NCBI GenBank assembly: GCA_945862155.1
Contig: CAMAXJ010000006.1
Span: 1 to 46,709, forward strand
Source: Rhodoluna limnophila
GTDB lineage: Bacteria > Actinomycetota > Actinomycetes > Actinomycetales > Microbacteriaceae
DNA length: 46,709 nucleotides
Reading direction: 5' to 3'
Positions 9,221-17,349 of this stretch are shown in pieces. The translations under genes were made by a program, and so were the position numbers. The notes under the pieces were generated by a model, which saw only the letters and a list, made by a program, of their open reading frames with translations, ran no database searches and was not told the DNA's origin. Numbering within the stretch: position 1 is the first letter of the stretch; each line of letters starts with the position of its first letter.

Positions 9221-10185
9221 TGTCAAAGCTAAAGGACCTCGGAAACGATTTCTACAGCGGGAAAAAATCGCTTGACATAGTGGGTCGCCGCAGGGTTTTC
9301 TACCTGATCGGTATCGCAGTCGTTATTGCTTCAATTCTTGTTCCGATTGTGAAGGGCGGCTTTAACTTCGGAATTGAGTTCCGCGGTGGGAGTGAATTCA
9401 GAATCGAGGGAGTGGCTAGTACTTCGCAGCAGATCGCTGTTGAGGCAGTTCAGTCGGTTGAACCAGGCAGTCAGCCACTTGTGACCACAGTTGGACTTGA
9501 CGCAGTAAGAATTCAGACCGAACAGCTAGATGACATAGCTTCCGAGGAAGTTCGCATTGCTCTGGCAACTGCCTATGGCGTTGAATCAGGAGCCGTCACT
9601 TCATCGTTTATTGGAGCTAACTGGGGCGCAGACGTCACCGAAAAGGCCATTATTGCTCTTATCGTGTTCTTGGTTGTAGTGAGCCTTTTGATGGCACTTT
9701 ACTTCAGAACGCTAAAGATGTCAGTTGCTGCACTGGTCGCTCTATTCCACGATGTAGTTATTACCCTGGGAATTTACGCACTAGTTGGGTTTGAAATTAC
9801 TCCAGCAGCAGTAATTGGATTCTTAACGATCCTTGGTTATTCGCTCTATGACACAGTAGTTGTTTTCGACAAGGTTCGAGAAAACACCCTTGATGTTGAA
9901 TTCTCAGAGACCACCACTTTTGCTTCTCAGGTTAACTTGGCCATCAACCAGACACTGGTGCGCTCAGTGAATACCTCTGTAGTGGCTGTTCTACCGGTGG
10001 CAGCGATTCTCTTTGTTGGAGCAACCGCCATAGGTGCTGGAACTCTAAGAGATATCTCACTTGCGTTGTTTATTGGAATTATCGCGGGAACATACTCTTC
10101 TGTCTTCCTCGCTGGTCCGCTCTATGTCGACCTTAGATCTCGCGAAGGAAGATTCAAGGACAAGACAGCTGCAGCAAAGCTATAA
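9220..10185 (+). CDS. secF: Protein-export membrane protein SecF
   Basis: Partner of SecD, 321 residues with six predicted membrane segments: the first at about 27-45, then the FNFGIEFRGGSEF motif, then five clustered from about residue 140 to 305. It contains the family stretch GYSLYDTVVVFDKVREN. Translation is probably coupled to secD by the one-base overlap. In M. tuberculosis apt lies between secF and the (p)ppGpp synthetase gene; here only 59 bases follow before rsh. Confidence 0.97.
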   Translation: MSKLKDLGNDFYSGKKSLDIVGRRRVFYLIGIAVVIASILVPIVKGGFNFGIEFRGGSEFRIEGVASTSQQIAVEAVQSVEPGSQPLVTTVGLDAVRIQTEQLDDIASEEVRIALATAYGVESGAVTSSFIGANWGADVTEKAIIALIVFLVVVSLLMALYFRTLKMSVAALVALFHDVVITLGIYALVGFEITPAAVIGFLTILGYSLYDTVVVFDKVRENTLDVEFSETTTFASQVNLAINQTLVRSVNTSVVAVLPVAAILFVGATAIGAGTLRDISLALFIGIIAGTYSSVFLAGPLYVDLRSREGRFKDKTAAAKL

Positions 10186-10232
10186 CTGCTTGAACTAACC
10201 TCCCATTAGGCTTGACTCATAGCTAACAATCA

Positions 10233-10247
10233 GGGAGGAACGTCGTG
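10233..10247 (+). promoter_or_regulatory. Strong ribosome-binding site of rsh
   Basis: GGGAGGA at 10233-10239 sits five bases before the GTG at 10245 and fixes that start. The 59-base gap also holds TTGACT (10212-10217) and TAGGCT (10207-10212), but I could not assemble a convincing spaced promoter pair. Confidence 0.55.
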
Positions 10248-12476
10248 ACCGATACCACCTCTAACTCCCTGCGTTCTAGACTTCCAAGAATCTTTGCGAA
10301 AACCGGGGCTTACAACTCGGAGCTTCAAGCTGTTATTCGCTCCGTTAAGGCAAATCACCCCAAAGCAGACGTTTCCGTCATTGAAAAATCCTTTGTGGCA
10401 GCCGAAAAGGCACACGCTACCCAGCTTCGAAAATCAGGCGAGCCTTACATAACCCACCCGCTAGCAGTTGCACAAATTCTTGCTGACCTTGGAATTGGCG
10501 CAACAACCATTGCGGCAGCTTTGCTTCACGACACGGTTGAGGACACTGATTACACACTGGATTTTGTAAGGCGCGACTTTGGTGATGAAGTAGCGATGTT
10601 GGTCGATGGCGTCACCAAGCTAGACAAACTCAAGTTCGGGGATAACACTCAGGCTGAGACTGTTCGCAAGATGGTCGTTGCAATGTCTAAGGACATTCGA
10701 GTCTTGGTTATAAAGCTCGCAGATAGGCTTCACAATGCTCGGACTTGGAAGTTTGTTCCCGAGGAAAGTGCCAAGCGCAAGGCTCAGGAAACCCTTGAGA
10801 TATATGCACCACTGGCTCATCGACTTGGAATAAGCACCATCAAGCTTGAGCTGGAGGATCTTTCCTTTGAAATTCTTTACCCGAAGGTGTATGAAGAGAT
10901 CGTAAATCTCGTCACACAGCGCACACCAAAGCGCGAGGAGTACATCGACTCCGTAATTTGCTCCATTGAAGAAGACCTAAAGGATTCGAAGATCAAGGGC
11001 AAAGTTGCCGGCAGACCAAAGCAGTACTACAGCATCTACCAGAAGATGGTGGTTCGAGGCAGAGAGTTCGACGACATCTACGATCTGGTTGGTGTAAGAG
11101 TTTTAGTTCCAACCGTTAGAGATTGCTACGCAATTTTGGGGTCCATTCATTCCCACTGGAATCCGGTTCCTGGAAGATTCAAAGATTACATCGCTATGCC
11201 AAAGTTCAACCTGTATCAGTCGCTCCACACCACTGTTATCGGTCCTGCGGGCCGTGCAGTTGAGATCCAGATCCGAACAACTGAAATGCATAATCGTGCG
11301 GAGTTCGGTGTAGCGGCGCACTGGAAATACAAGGAGCAGGCCGGCACATCACAGACCACCACCGAAGATGACATGGTTTGGCTTAAGCACCTTTCGGATT
11401 GGCAGGCTGAGACTCAGGACCCAGGGGAGTTCCTTGATGCTTTGAGATTCGAAATCGGAGCCAAAGAAGTTTATGTCTTTACCCCTAAAGGCAAAGTGAT
11501 TGGGCTTCCTTCAGGAGCCACCCCAGTTGATTTCGCTTATACAGTCCACACTGAGGTTGGTCATCGAACTATAGGCGCAAAGGTGAACGGAAGACTGGTT
11601 CCACTCGAGAGCACCTTGAATTCCGGCGATGTAGTTGAGGTATTCACATCAAAGTCTCTAGACGCTGCCCCGAGCAAGGACTGGCTGAATTTTGTCCGGT
11701 CGCCAAGAGCAAGGGCGAAGATTAAGCACCACTTCTCACAAGAACGTCGTGAGGATGCTATCGAGCAGGGCAAGGATTCCTTGACTAAGGCGATGCGCAA
11801 ACAAAGCCTTCCTTTGCAACAACTAATGTCTGGTGAGTCACTAGCAAAAATCGTTGCTGATTTACGTTTGTCGGACGTGAGTTCACTTTTTGCGGCGATT
11901 GGTGAGGGCCAGGTCTCTGCTCAGTCAATTATTGACAAGTTGACCCAACCGGTAGGCATCGAGGAAGACAACGATGTTGAGTTTGAGCTACCTCCAGTAC
12001 CGAAATCCTTTAGGCACGTTGGCGGCAGCGACTCGGGCGTTCTCGTCAAGGGCGACGCGGATGTAATGGTCAAGCTAGCTCGCTGCTGCACACCAGTTCC
12101 TGGCGACCAGATCATGGGATTTGTGACAAGGGGCACAGGAGTGTCCGTGCACAGAACTGATTGCAAGAACGTTGGTCAGTTGCAGCTAGAGCCTGAGAGA
12201 ATTCTCGAAGTCAGCTGGGCACCTTCATCGAAGAGGTTGTTCTTGGTGCAAATCCAGGTTGAGGCGCTCGATCGATCTGGACTGCTAAGCGACGTGACTA
12301 GGGTATTGAGCGAACATCACGTCAACATTCTCTCGGCGTCTGTATCGACTAGAAATGACCGCGTGGCGCTAAGCCGTTTTGTGTTTGAGATGGGGGATCC
12401 AGGTACATTGGAGCACTTGCTAAATGCGGTAAAGAGAATTGAAGCTGTTTACGACGTTTATCGAGTGTCTCAGTAA
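10245..12476 (+). CDS. rsh: Bifunctional (p)ppGpp synthetase/hydrolase (RelA/SpoT family)
   Basis: Makes and degrades the stringent-response alarmone. At 743 residues it has all domains of a long RSH: an HD hydrolase domain with H71 and the H95-D96 pair (LLHDTVED), so hydrolysis is probably intact; the synthetase domain (GRPKQYYSIYQKM, then DLVGVRVLV and FNLYQSLHT); a TGS domain (VYVFTPKGKVIGLPSGATPV); a CCTPVPGD zinc-finger-like segment; and a C-terminal ACT domain. Actinobacteria usually carry one such bifunctional enzyme. The stop codon directly abuts the stop of the opposite-strand DUF349 gene, with no terminator between. Confidence 0.96.
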   Translation: MTDTTSNSLRSRLPRIFAKTGAYNSELQAVIRSVKANHPKADVSVIEKSFVAAEKAHATQLRKSGEPYITHPLAVAQILADLGIGATTIAAALLHDTVEDTDYTLDFVRRDFGDEVAMLVDGVTKLDKLKFGDNTQAETVRKMVVAMSKDIRVLVIKLADRLHNARTWKFVPEESAKRKAQETLEIYAPLAHRLGISTIKLELEDLSFEILYPKVYEEIVNLVTQRTPKREEYIDSVICSIEEDLKDSKIKGKVAGRPKQYYSIYQKMVVRGREFDDIYDLVGVRVLVPTVRDCYAILGSIHSHWNPVPGRFKDYIAMPKFNLYQSLHTTVIGPAGRAVEIQIRTTEMHNRAEFGVAAHWKYKEQAGTSQTTTEDDMVWLKHLSDWQAETQDPGEFLDALRFEIGAKEVYVFTPKGKVIGLPSGATPVDFAYTVHTEVGHRTIGAKVNGRLVPLESTLNSGDVVEVFTSKSLDAAPSKDWLNFVRSPRARAKIKHHFSQERREDAIEQGKDSLTKAMRKQSLPLQQLMSGESLAKIVADLRLSDVSSLFAAIGEGQVSAQSIIDKLTQPVGIEEDNDVEFELPPVPKSFRHVGGSDSGVLVKGDADVMVKLARCCTPVPGDQIMGFVTRGTGVSVHRTDCKNVGQLQLEPERILEVSWAPSSKRLFLVQIQVEALDRSGLLSDVTRVLSEHHVNILSASVSTRNDRVALSRFVFEMGDPGTLEHLLNAVKRIEAVYDVYRVSQ

Positions 12477-13715
12477 TTAGCCAGCGTTTTGCCTTACTAC
12501 TTCAAGCCAAGATCTTCTAGCTGAAAGCGCTTCGGAAAGTTCCCGGCTCTTCTTCGAATCATTTGAGGCGGTTGCGGCGGAAAGATCCGATTCAAGGCTC
12601 GCAATTGACTGCTCTAGCTGCGACAGAACGCCATTAGTGCGCTCAATCGCCGCAGGGTCAGATTTTCTCCACTGATCTTGCTCTAGTTCCTTGAATTTTT
12701 TCTCGACAGCGCGCATCCTGTCGTCGGTTTCACGGATTTTGTCTTTCGGAACTTTTCCAGCCTTTTCGTACCGCTGTTGAATCGATAGCAGCTGTTTCTT
12801 TGCACCCGCCAGGTCCTTGGTTGGGTCAAGTTTCTCAGCCTCAACAATAAGGGCGAGTTTTATCTCGTAGTTTGCCGAGAATGCAACTGTCTCCTTGGCA
12901 ATGGTGTCTTTTCGGAGAGAATAGATTGCGTCGCCAGCTGCTTTAAAGCGATCCCAAAGAGCGTCGTCTTGTTTACCCTGTGATCTACCCAACAATTTCC
13001 ATTCATCAAGTAGTTTTCGGTAGTCGCTAGACGCGTCTGAACCTTTTGCTACCAAGGCCTCTGCCTTGGCAACAAGGTCTGATTTTTTGGCACGCGCAGT
13101 TTTGGTCAAAGCAGTAAGTTCGGCAAAGAAAGCTCGTTTGTTGGCTTCAAATTTAGTTCTTGCCTGAGAAAAGCTCTTCCAAATTAGGTCGGCTTCTTTT
13201 CTAGGAACTTTAGGTCCCGACTTCTGGGAAGCCTGCCAAGCCGCAAATAGCTCAGTCATCTCTATCGATGCAATCTTCCATTGGGTCTTTTTCGGGTCTT
13301 TATCGGCAAGCGCTGTAGCTTTTTGCGCAATCTCGGTCCTGGTTTTTAGCGTGGCTGCGATGGCCTGAACTGTGGCTTCAGATTTCTCTGCACGAATTTT
13401 CTCTATGTTTGGAGTTATAGCTGCCACTCGATTGCGTAGTTCCTGAATATTGCCTACTGCCGCAGGTTCCGCGAGGTCCTTAACTAGCTTGTCAGCAGCT
13501 GCAGCAATGCTGGCCGGATTTGCTCCGCCCTTTAACCGCTGCTCGAGAATTCGAACGTTTGCCTCTAGTTCCGCGAACTTTCGCTCAAAATATGTCAGCG
13601 CCTCTGCCTCAGTCACACCTGGGTACTGCCCAACTTTGCGCTCGGTTCCGCCGTCGGTGACGAAAACATTGTTCTCGTTGTCGACTCTTCCATAATTGGC
13701 AGAAATAGGGGGCAC
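12477..13715 (-). CDS. DUF349 domain-containing protein
   Basis: A 412-residue, highly charged, mostly helical protein with repeated DUF349 units (typical pieces WKLLGRSQGKQDDALWDRFKAA and WKSFSQARTKFEANKRAFF), probably long helical bundles or coiled coil. No signal peptide or membrane segment. Function unknown; the family is found beside the rel gene in many Actinobacteria. The GTG start is supported by AGGAGAT eight bases upstream on the minus strand. It is followed head-on by rsh with no spacer, and preceded by the cyclophilin gene 31 bases upstream, so the two minus-strand genes may share a transcript. Confidence 0.85.
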   Translation of the reverse strand: MPPISANYGRVDNENNVFVTDGGTERKVGQYPGVTEAEALTYFERKFAELEANVRILEQRLKGGANPASIAAAADKLVKDLAEPAAVGNIQELRNRVAAITPNIEKIRAEKSEATVQAIAATLKTRTEIAQKATALADKDPKKTQWKIASIEMTELFAAWQASQKSGPKVPRKEADLIWKSFSQARTKFEANKRAFFAELTALTKTARAKKSDLVAKAEALVAKGSDASSDYRKLLDEWKLLGRSQGKQDDALWDRFKAAGDAIYSLRKDTIAKETVAFSANYEIKLALIVEAEKLDPTKDLAGAKKQLLSIQQRYEKAGKVPKDKIRETDDRMRAVEKKFKELEQDQWRKSDPAAIERTNGVLSQLEQSIASLESDLSAATASNDSKKSRELSEALSARRSWLEVVRQNAG

Positions 13716-13746
13716 AGTGATCTCCTGGTGGCTTTCGGTTCGGTCT

Positions 13747-14505
13747 TTATCTTAGTTCGATAGAGCTTAAGAGGGTTTCGAGAGCTGGCGGGCCATCTGC
13801 TGCTCCGCCCTCAACCCCTGCGGAGATGACCGGCTCTAGCCCATCAAGGCCAGAAGTAATCTTTCCAAATATCGTGTAGCCACCTGCATCATCGGATGGA
13901 ATCCTAGAGTCCTGATAGACGATAAAGAACTGAGATCCCATGCTGCTTCCGTTGCCTCCAACTCTTGCCATGGCAAGAGAACCCGTGACATAGGAATCAT
14001 CAGCCGGAGCGTTCTCAATTGGACCGAAGTTGTATCCTGGTCCGCCGCCGCCAGTTCCGTCTGGATCGCCGCACTGAAGGACATAGATGCCGTCGGTCAC
14101 TAGTCGGTGACAAGAAACACCCTCATAGAAGCCCGATTGGCTAAGGGAAATAAAGTTCGCTACTGCCTGTGGTGCAGTTACTCCATCGAGTTCAAGCTCG
14201 AGGGTAGCTTCTCCAACATTCATGGATCCAGTCCAGACACGAGATTCTGCAAGAGCTATGTCTGGAACAAGCTCAGATGTTTCGACCGGTGGAACCTCTG
14301 CGGTTTCAGTGACTGAGCCTGGACCAAAACTAAAGTAAGCGAATTGACCAACAAGAGCTAGGGCGACTGCGCCAGCACCAAACATGACCGCGAGTCTGTT
14401 ATCCGACTTGCGTCTTGATGCCTTTGCGGTTTCGAGTGTTTGCTTAGCCTGAAATGATTCAAGCCTCTCAGCGGCTGCGTTCGCAATTTTCTTCTGCGTG
14501 CTCAC
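13747..14505 (-). CDS. Membrane-anchored cyclophilin-type peptidyl-prolyl isomerase
   Basis: Isomerises peptidyl-proline bonds, probably outside the cytoplasmic membrane. The 252 residues have a cytoplasmic basic start, one membrane segment at about 39-58 (FGAGAVALALVGQFAYFSFG), a short linker, then the cyclophilin domain from about residue 92 with FYEGVSCHRLV, IQCGDP-like LQCGDPDG, GSLAMAR and SQFFIVYQDS. The last corresponds to the conserved active-site region. It matches the M. tuberculosis PpiB position next to rel. GTG start with GGGAGAA upstream. Which substrate it folds cannot be told. Confidence 0.9.
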   Translation of the reverse strand: MSTQKKIANAAAERLESFQAKQTLETAKASRRKSDNRLAVMFGAGAVALALVGQFAYFSFGPGSVTETAEVPPVETSELVPDIALAESRVWTGSMNVGEATLELELDGVTAPQAVANFISLSQSGFYEGVSCHRLVTDGIYVLQCGDPDGTGGGGPGYNFGPIENAPADDSYVTGSLAMARVGGNGSSMGSQFFIVYQDSRIPSDDAGGYTIFGKITSGLDGLEPVISAGVEGGAADGPPALETLLSSIELR

Positions 14506-14540
14506 GGTGGTTTCTCCCTAGCTTTATGGTCCATAGAGAG

Positions 14541-14583
14541 TTTACAAAGCTTTTGTTGTGCGTTCTTATACTCTTGAGAAATG
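14541..14583 (+). promoter_or_regulatory. Putative rarA promoter, possibly leaderless
   Basis: TATACT (14567-14572) lies eight bases before the rarA ATG, with TTTACA at 14541-14546 as a possible -35 at a long 20-base spacing. Predicted transcription starts within a base or two of the ATG. The 75-base region is divergent: the cyclophilin gene reads the other way and must also start here, although its own -10 box is not clear. Confidence 0.45.
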
Positions 14584-15894
14584 AACGATTCCCTTTTCGG
14601 CGCCAGTGGGCCTTTAGCTGCTCGAATGAGGCCACGAACCCTTGATGGGGTTGTGGGTCAGAACAAAGCCCTTGCTCAAGGATCTCCACTTGCAATGCTT
14701 GCCAAAAAGCCCGAGGGTCAAACTCCTCCAAGCACCTCGGTAGTTATCTGGGGTCCTCCGGGAACTGGAAAAACCACAATTGCCAAGGCTGTTGCAAACA
14801 CCTCGGGACGAAGATTTGTTGAGCTTTCGGCAGTTTCGACCGGGGTCAAAGAACTCCGCGAAGTAATTGAAAAAGCTCGGCTAGATCAGGAGCTGTATTC
14901 AGTAGCGACCATTGTTTTTCTGGATGAGATCCACCGATTCTCAAAAGCTCAGCAGGATGCACTTCTCCCGGCTGTGGAAGCAGGCTGGATAATTCTTATT
15001 GCTGCCACCACAGAAAACCCATCGTTTTCTGTTAACGAACCTCTTCTATCGCGCTCTCTTGTTGTCAAGCTTGAACCGCTTGAAGCATCAGACATCGAGG
15101 ATTTGGTTAGAAGAGCTCTGTTGGATCCAGCAGGCCTTATGGGTAAGCTCACCATTTCAGTCGACGCGGTGACTCGAATTTGTCAGATTGCGGGCGGTGA
15201 CGCAAGAAGAGCGTTGACGGTGCTGGACGCAGCAGCTTCCAGAGCAATGGAGTTTTCAAGCTTGGACTCGGCCGAGATTTCGCTAGAGGATGTTTTAGCG
15301 GCTCTCGAAACTGCACTGGTTAGATACGACCGAGAAGGCGAGCAGCACTACGACACCATAAGTGCGTTTATCAAATCCATTCGAGGCTCCGACCCCGATG
15401 CTGCGCTGCACTATTTGGCCCGGATGCTCGAAGGGGGAGAAGACCCAAGATTTATCGCCAGACGTTTGATGATCCTTGCATCTGAAGATATTGGCCTTGC
15501 TGACTCGACCGCTCTACCCTTGGCGGTTGCCGCATTCGACACTGTTGCAGCAATTGGAATGCCCGAGGCCAGAATTGCACTTAGCCAGGTGAGTATTTAT
15601 CTTGCCCTTGCACCTAAGTCCAACTCGGCCTATCTGGCCATCAATTCTGCATTGGAAGATGTTCGATCCGGGTTCACCCCTGCTATTCCTTTGTATCTTC
15701 GAAGCTCTGCCTCGGCAAGAGTGGGTTCTGAGAAGACCTACGCGTATCCCCACGATGAGGTGAACGCGGTTGTTGAGCAGCAATATCTCGCTGAGCCGAG
15801 GGAGTATTACACACCAAAGCCTTTTGGCCAGGAACGAGCCTTTGCCGAGAGACTCGAAGCTCTTCGGGCCATTATTCGGGGAAAAAAGGCTTGA
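14581..15894 (+). CDS. rarA: Replication-associated recombination protein A (RarA/MgsA)
   Basis: AAA+ ATPase acting at stalled replication forks, related to eukaryotic WRNIP1 and clamp-loader subunits. Walker A GPPGTGKT is at 58-65 and Walker B DEIH at 115-118, followed by ATTENPSF and the C-terminal tetramerisation region (ARMLEGGEDPRFIARRLMILASEDIG). Full length at 437 residues. It precedes rpsD and alaS, as in other Actinobacteria where rarA lies near alaS. Confidence 0.96.
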   Translation: MNDSLFGASGPLAARMRPRTLDGVVGQNKALAQGSPLAMLAKKPEGQTPPSTSVVIWGPPGTGKTTIAKAVANTSGRRFVELSAVSTGVKELREVIEKARLDQELYSVATIVFLDEIHRFSKAQQDALLPAVEAGWIILIAATTENPSFSVNEPLLSRSLVVKLEPLEASDIEDLVRRALLDPAGLMGKLTISVDAVTRICQIAGGDARRALTVLDAAASRAMEFSSLDSAEISLEDVLAALETALVRYDREGEQHYDTISAFIKSIRGSDPDAALHYLARMLEGGEDPRFIARRLMILASEDIGLADSTALPLAVAAFDTVAAIGMPEARIALSQVSIYLALAPKSNSAYLAINSALEDVRSGFTPAIPLYLRSSASARVGSEKTYAYPHDEVNAVVEQQYLAEPREYYTPKPFGQERAFAERLEALRAIIRGKKA

Positions 15895-15920
15895 TGAGGC
15901 CAGCGGGCCGGTGCTAAACT
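15891..15920 (+). promoter_or_regulatory. Putative distal promoter P1 of rpsD
   Basis: TTGATG (15891-15896) and TAAACT (15915-15920) are separated by 18 bases, and TGC directly before TAAACT forms an extended -10 element. Transcription would start near 15926-15928, exactly at the 5' strand of the outer stem of the structured leader. The -35 box overlaps the rarA stop codon. Confidence 0.5.
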
Positions 15921-15926
15921 TTCAAG

Positions 15927-16006
15927 GTTGCCAATTTGAATCCCAAGCGCGGCTGCGAGGGATTGAACAAATAGCGAGTGTCATTTAGCAGACCTTTCTC
16001 GGCAAC
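15927..16006 (+). ncRNA. Candidate structured leader RNA upstream of rpsD
   Basis: This 80-base stretch can fold into a compact three-way junction. The outer stem is GTTGCC (15927-15932) with GGCAAC (16001-16006). The second stem pairs ATTTG (15934-15938) with CAAAT (15968-15972) and AATCCC (15939-15944) with GGGATT (15959-15964), with a 3-base bulge and an inner CGC/GCG hairpin (15948-15957, loop GGCT). A weaker third arm pairs GAG with CTC (15976-15978, 15998-16000) and GTC with GAC (15980-15982, 15991-15993). The position before the gene for S4, a ribosomal protein known to autoregulate in other bacteria, suggests an S4-binding leader. It could instead be a small RNA or a chance fold. I recognise no named family. 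Confidence 0.4.
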
Positions 16007-16028
16007 AAGAAGGCATTCCTCTATTGCT

Positions 16029-16060
16029 TATACTTTTTGTTGGAATAACTTGAAAGGAAG
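16029..16060 (+). promoter_or_regulatory. Putative proximal promoter P2 and ribosome site of rpsD
   Basis: TATACT at 16029-16034 is a good -10 box without a clear -35. It would start a short transcript near 16041 that omits the structured leader. GAAAGGAAG (16052-16060) is the Shine-Dalgarno for the GTG at 16063. Confidence 0.4.
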
Positions 16061-16062
16061 CA

Positions 16063-16692
16063 GTGTCTAAGACATCGCGCACTCGCAGTAAGACCCGTCT
16101 GTCACGCGCACTCGGGATCGCATTAACCCCAAAAGCAGCCAAGTATTTGGAAAAGCGCCCCTATGCTCCAGGTGAGCACGGTCGCACCAAGCGAAAGGCA
16201 GACAGCGACTTCGCCGTTCGTCTTCGTGAGAAGCAGCGTCTAAGGGCGCAGTACGGTATTCGCGAAGCTCAGCTCAAAAAGACCTTCGAAGAAGCAAAGC
16301 GCTCAACTGGCCTAACCGGTGAGAACCTTGTTGAACTCCTAGAGATGCGTCTTGACGCAATTATCTTGCGTGCCGGCTTTGCCCGCACAATCGCACAGTC
16401 TCGTCAGCTAGTTGTTCACCGTCACATTTTGGTTGATGGACAGCGAGTAGACCGCCCTTCGTTCCGCGTAAAGCCAGGTCAACTGGTACACGTCCACCCT
16501 AAGAGCGAAAAGACTGAGCCGTTCCAGGTTGCTGCAGCCGGGGGACACGTTGACGTTCTTCCTCCGCTTCCTGGCTACTTGAGCGTTGAGCTAGAGAAGC
16601 TTCACGTCACTCTAGATCGCCGCCCACTTCGAGCCGAAGTTCCAGTCACTTGTGAAGTTCAGCTTGTGGTTGAGTACTACGCCGCTCGATAG
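16063..16692 (+). CDS. rpsD: 30S ribosomal protein S4
   Basis: Primary 16S rRNA-binding protein that nucleates the 30S body. The 209 residues show the N-terminal region YAPGEHGRTKRK and the RNA-binding S4 domain at about 97-160 (MRLDAIILRAGFARTIAQSR, then VDGQRVDRPSFRVKPGQLV). It is the zinc-free version without N-terminal cysteines, and its start (SKTSRTRSKTRLSRALGI) is typical of Microbacteriaceae. The GTG start follows a good Shine-Dalgarno. The gene stands alone rather than in the alpha operon, and has its own leader and promoters. Confidence 0.98.
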   Translation: MSKTSRTRSKTRLSRALGIALTPKAAKYLEKRPYAPGEHGRTKRKADSDFAVRLREKQRLRAQYGIREAQLKKTFEEAKRSTGLTGENLVELLEMRLDAIILRAGFARTIAQSRQLVVHRHILVDGQRVDRPSFRVKPGQLVHVHPKSEKTEPFQVAAAGGHVDVLPPLPGYLSVELEKLHVTLDRRPLRAEVPVTCEVQLVVEYYAAR

Positions 16693-16718
16693 ATAAAGAA
16701 TTAGTCAAGGAGGGCGCC

Positions 16719-17066
16719 ATGTCAGGATCTGAAATCGCAAGCATAATTGCTGCGGGTGGATTCGTTTTGCTGGTGCTCTTCCTTGCAGTTCCTATTTTGA
16801 AGCTGGGAAAGCTTCTAGATAAAAGCGCGGATTCAGTTTCTCTAATGACTGAAGAACTGGCTCCTTTGGTATCGGAGATCACCGTCACCCTCGAGGAGAC
16901 TAATCGTCAGCTTAAGAAAATTGATTCGATCACAACAGATGTCTCATCAGTTACAACAAACCTGTCATCTCTGGTTAGTTCCTTCACAGCTTCCATGGGT
17001 GGAACCCTTGCCAAGCTTGCTGGATACGGCGGAATAATGCGCAACCTACTCGGAAAGAAGAAGTAG
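16719..17066 (+). CDS. DUF948-type single-pass membrane protein
   Basis: A 115-residue protein with one N-terminal membrane segment (about 6-28, IASIIAAGGFVLLVLFLAVPI) followed by a helical region rich in T, S, E and L that looks like coiled coil (about 45-95), and a basic end (LLGKKK). It resembles the DUF948 family, which is recurrent upstream of alaS in Actinobacteria; the function is unknown. The start is fixed by a strong AAGGAGGG (16708-16715). Only four bases separate it from the next small gene. Confidence 0.8.
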   Translation: MSGSEIASIIAAGGFVLLVLFLAVPILKLGKLLDKSADSVSLMTEELAPLVSEITVTLEETNRQLKKIDSITTDVSSVTTNLSSLVSSFTASMGGTLAKLAGYGGIMRNLLGKKK

Positions 17067-17070
17067 AGCT

Positions 17071-17340
17071 ATGAAAAAACTTGTTTGGTTCATCGCAGGT
17101 CTAGCAATTGGTGCTGTAGCTGCGAGGCAGATTGAAGAGAACCCAGTTGCTCGTAAGGCCTACGAGGAAGCCAAGGCTTCCGTTTCGGAGTTTCGCGATG
17201 CAGTGCTTGAGGGATTTCAAGAACGTGAAGCAGAACTTTCAAAGCCGAAGCGGAAACCAGCAGCTGCCAAGACAACCGCTGCTAGATCTAAGGCTGCTTC
17301 AAAAAAGACCGGACCAAAATCCAAGCCTGCTGGTAAGTAA
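17071..17340 (+). CDS. Small Lys/Ala-rich protein with N-terminal hydrophobic segment
   Basis: Eighty-nine residues: a short hydrophobic N-terminus (about 4-18, LVWFIAGLAIGAVAA), an amphipathic charged middle (about 20-55), and a basic tail rich in K, A, P and S (about 58-89) that resembles histone-like tails. No enzyme motif. I do not recognise a characterised family; similar small proteins accompany the DUF948 gene before alaS in Microbacteriaceae. An envelope-associated or nucleic-acid-contacting role would be speculation. Confidence 0.7.
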   Translation: MKKLVWFIAGLAIGAVAARQIEENPVARKAYEEAKASVSEFRDAVLEGFQEREAELSKPKRKPAAAKTTAARSKAASKKTGPKSKPAGK

Positions 17341-17349
17341 GGGTTTAAA

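Noticed and set aside
15895-16062. A tRNA or other standard RNA gene in the rarA-rpsD gap
   Set aside because: No T-loop GTTCRA, anticodon arm or acceptor-stem pattern; the fold is a three-way junction unlike tRNA.
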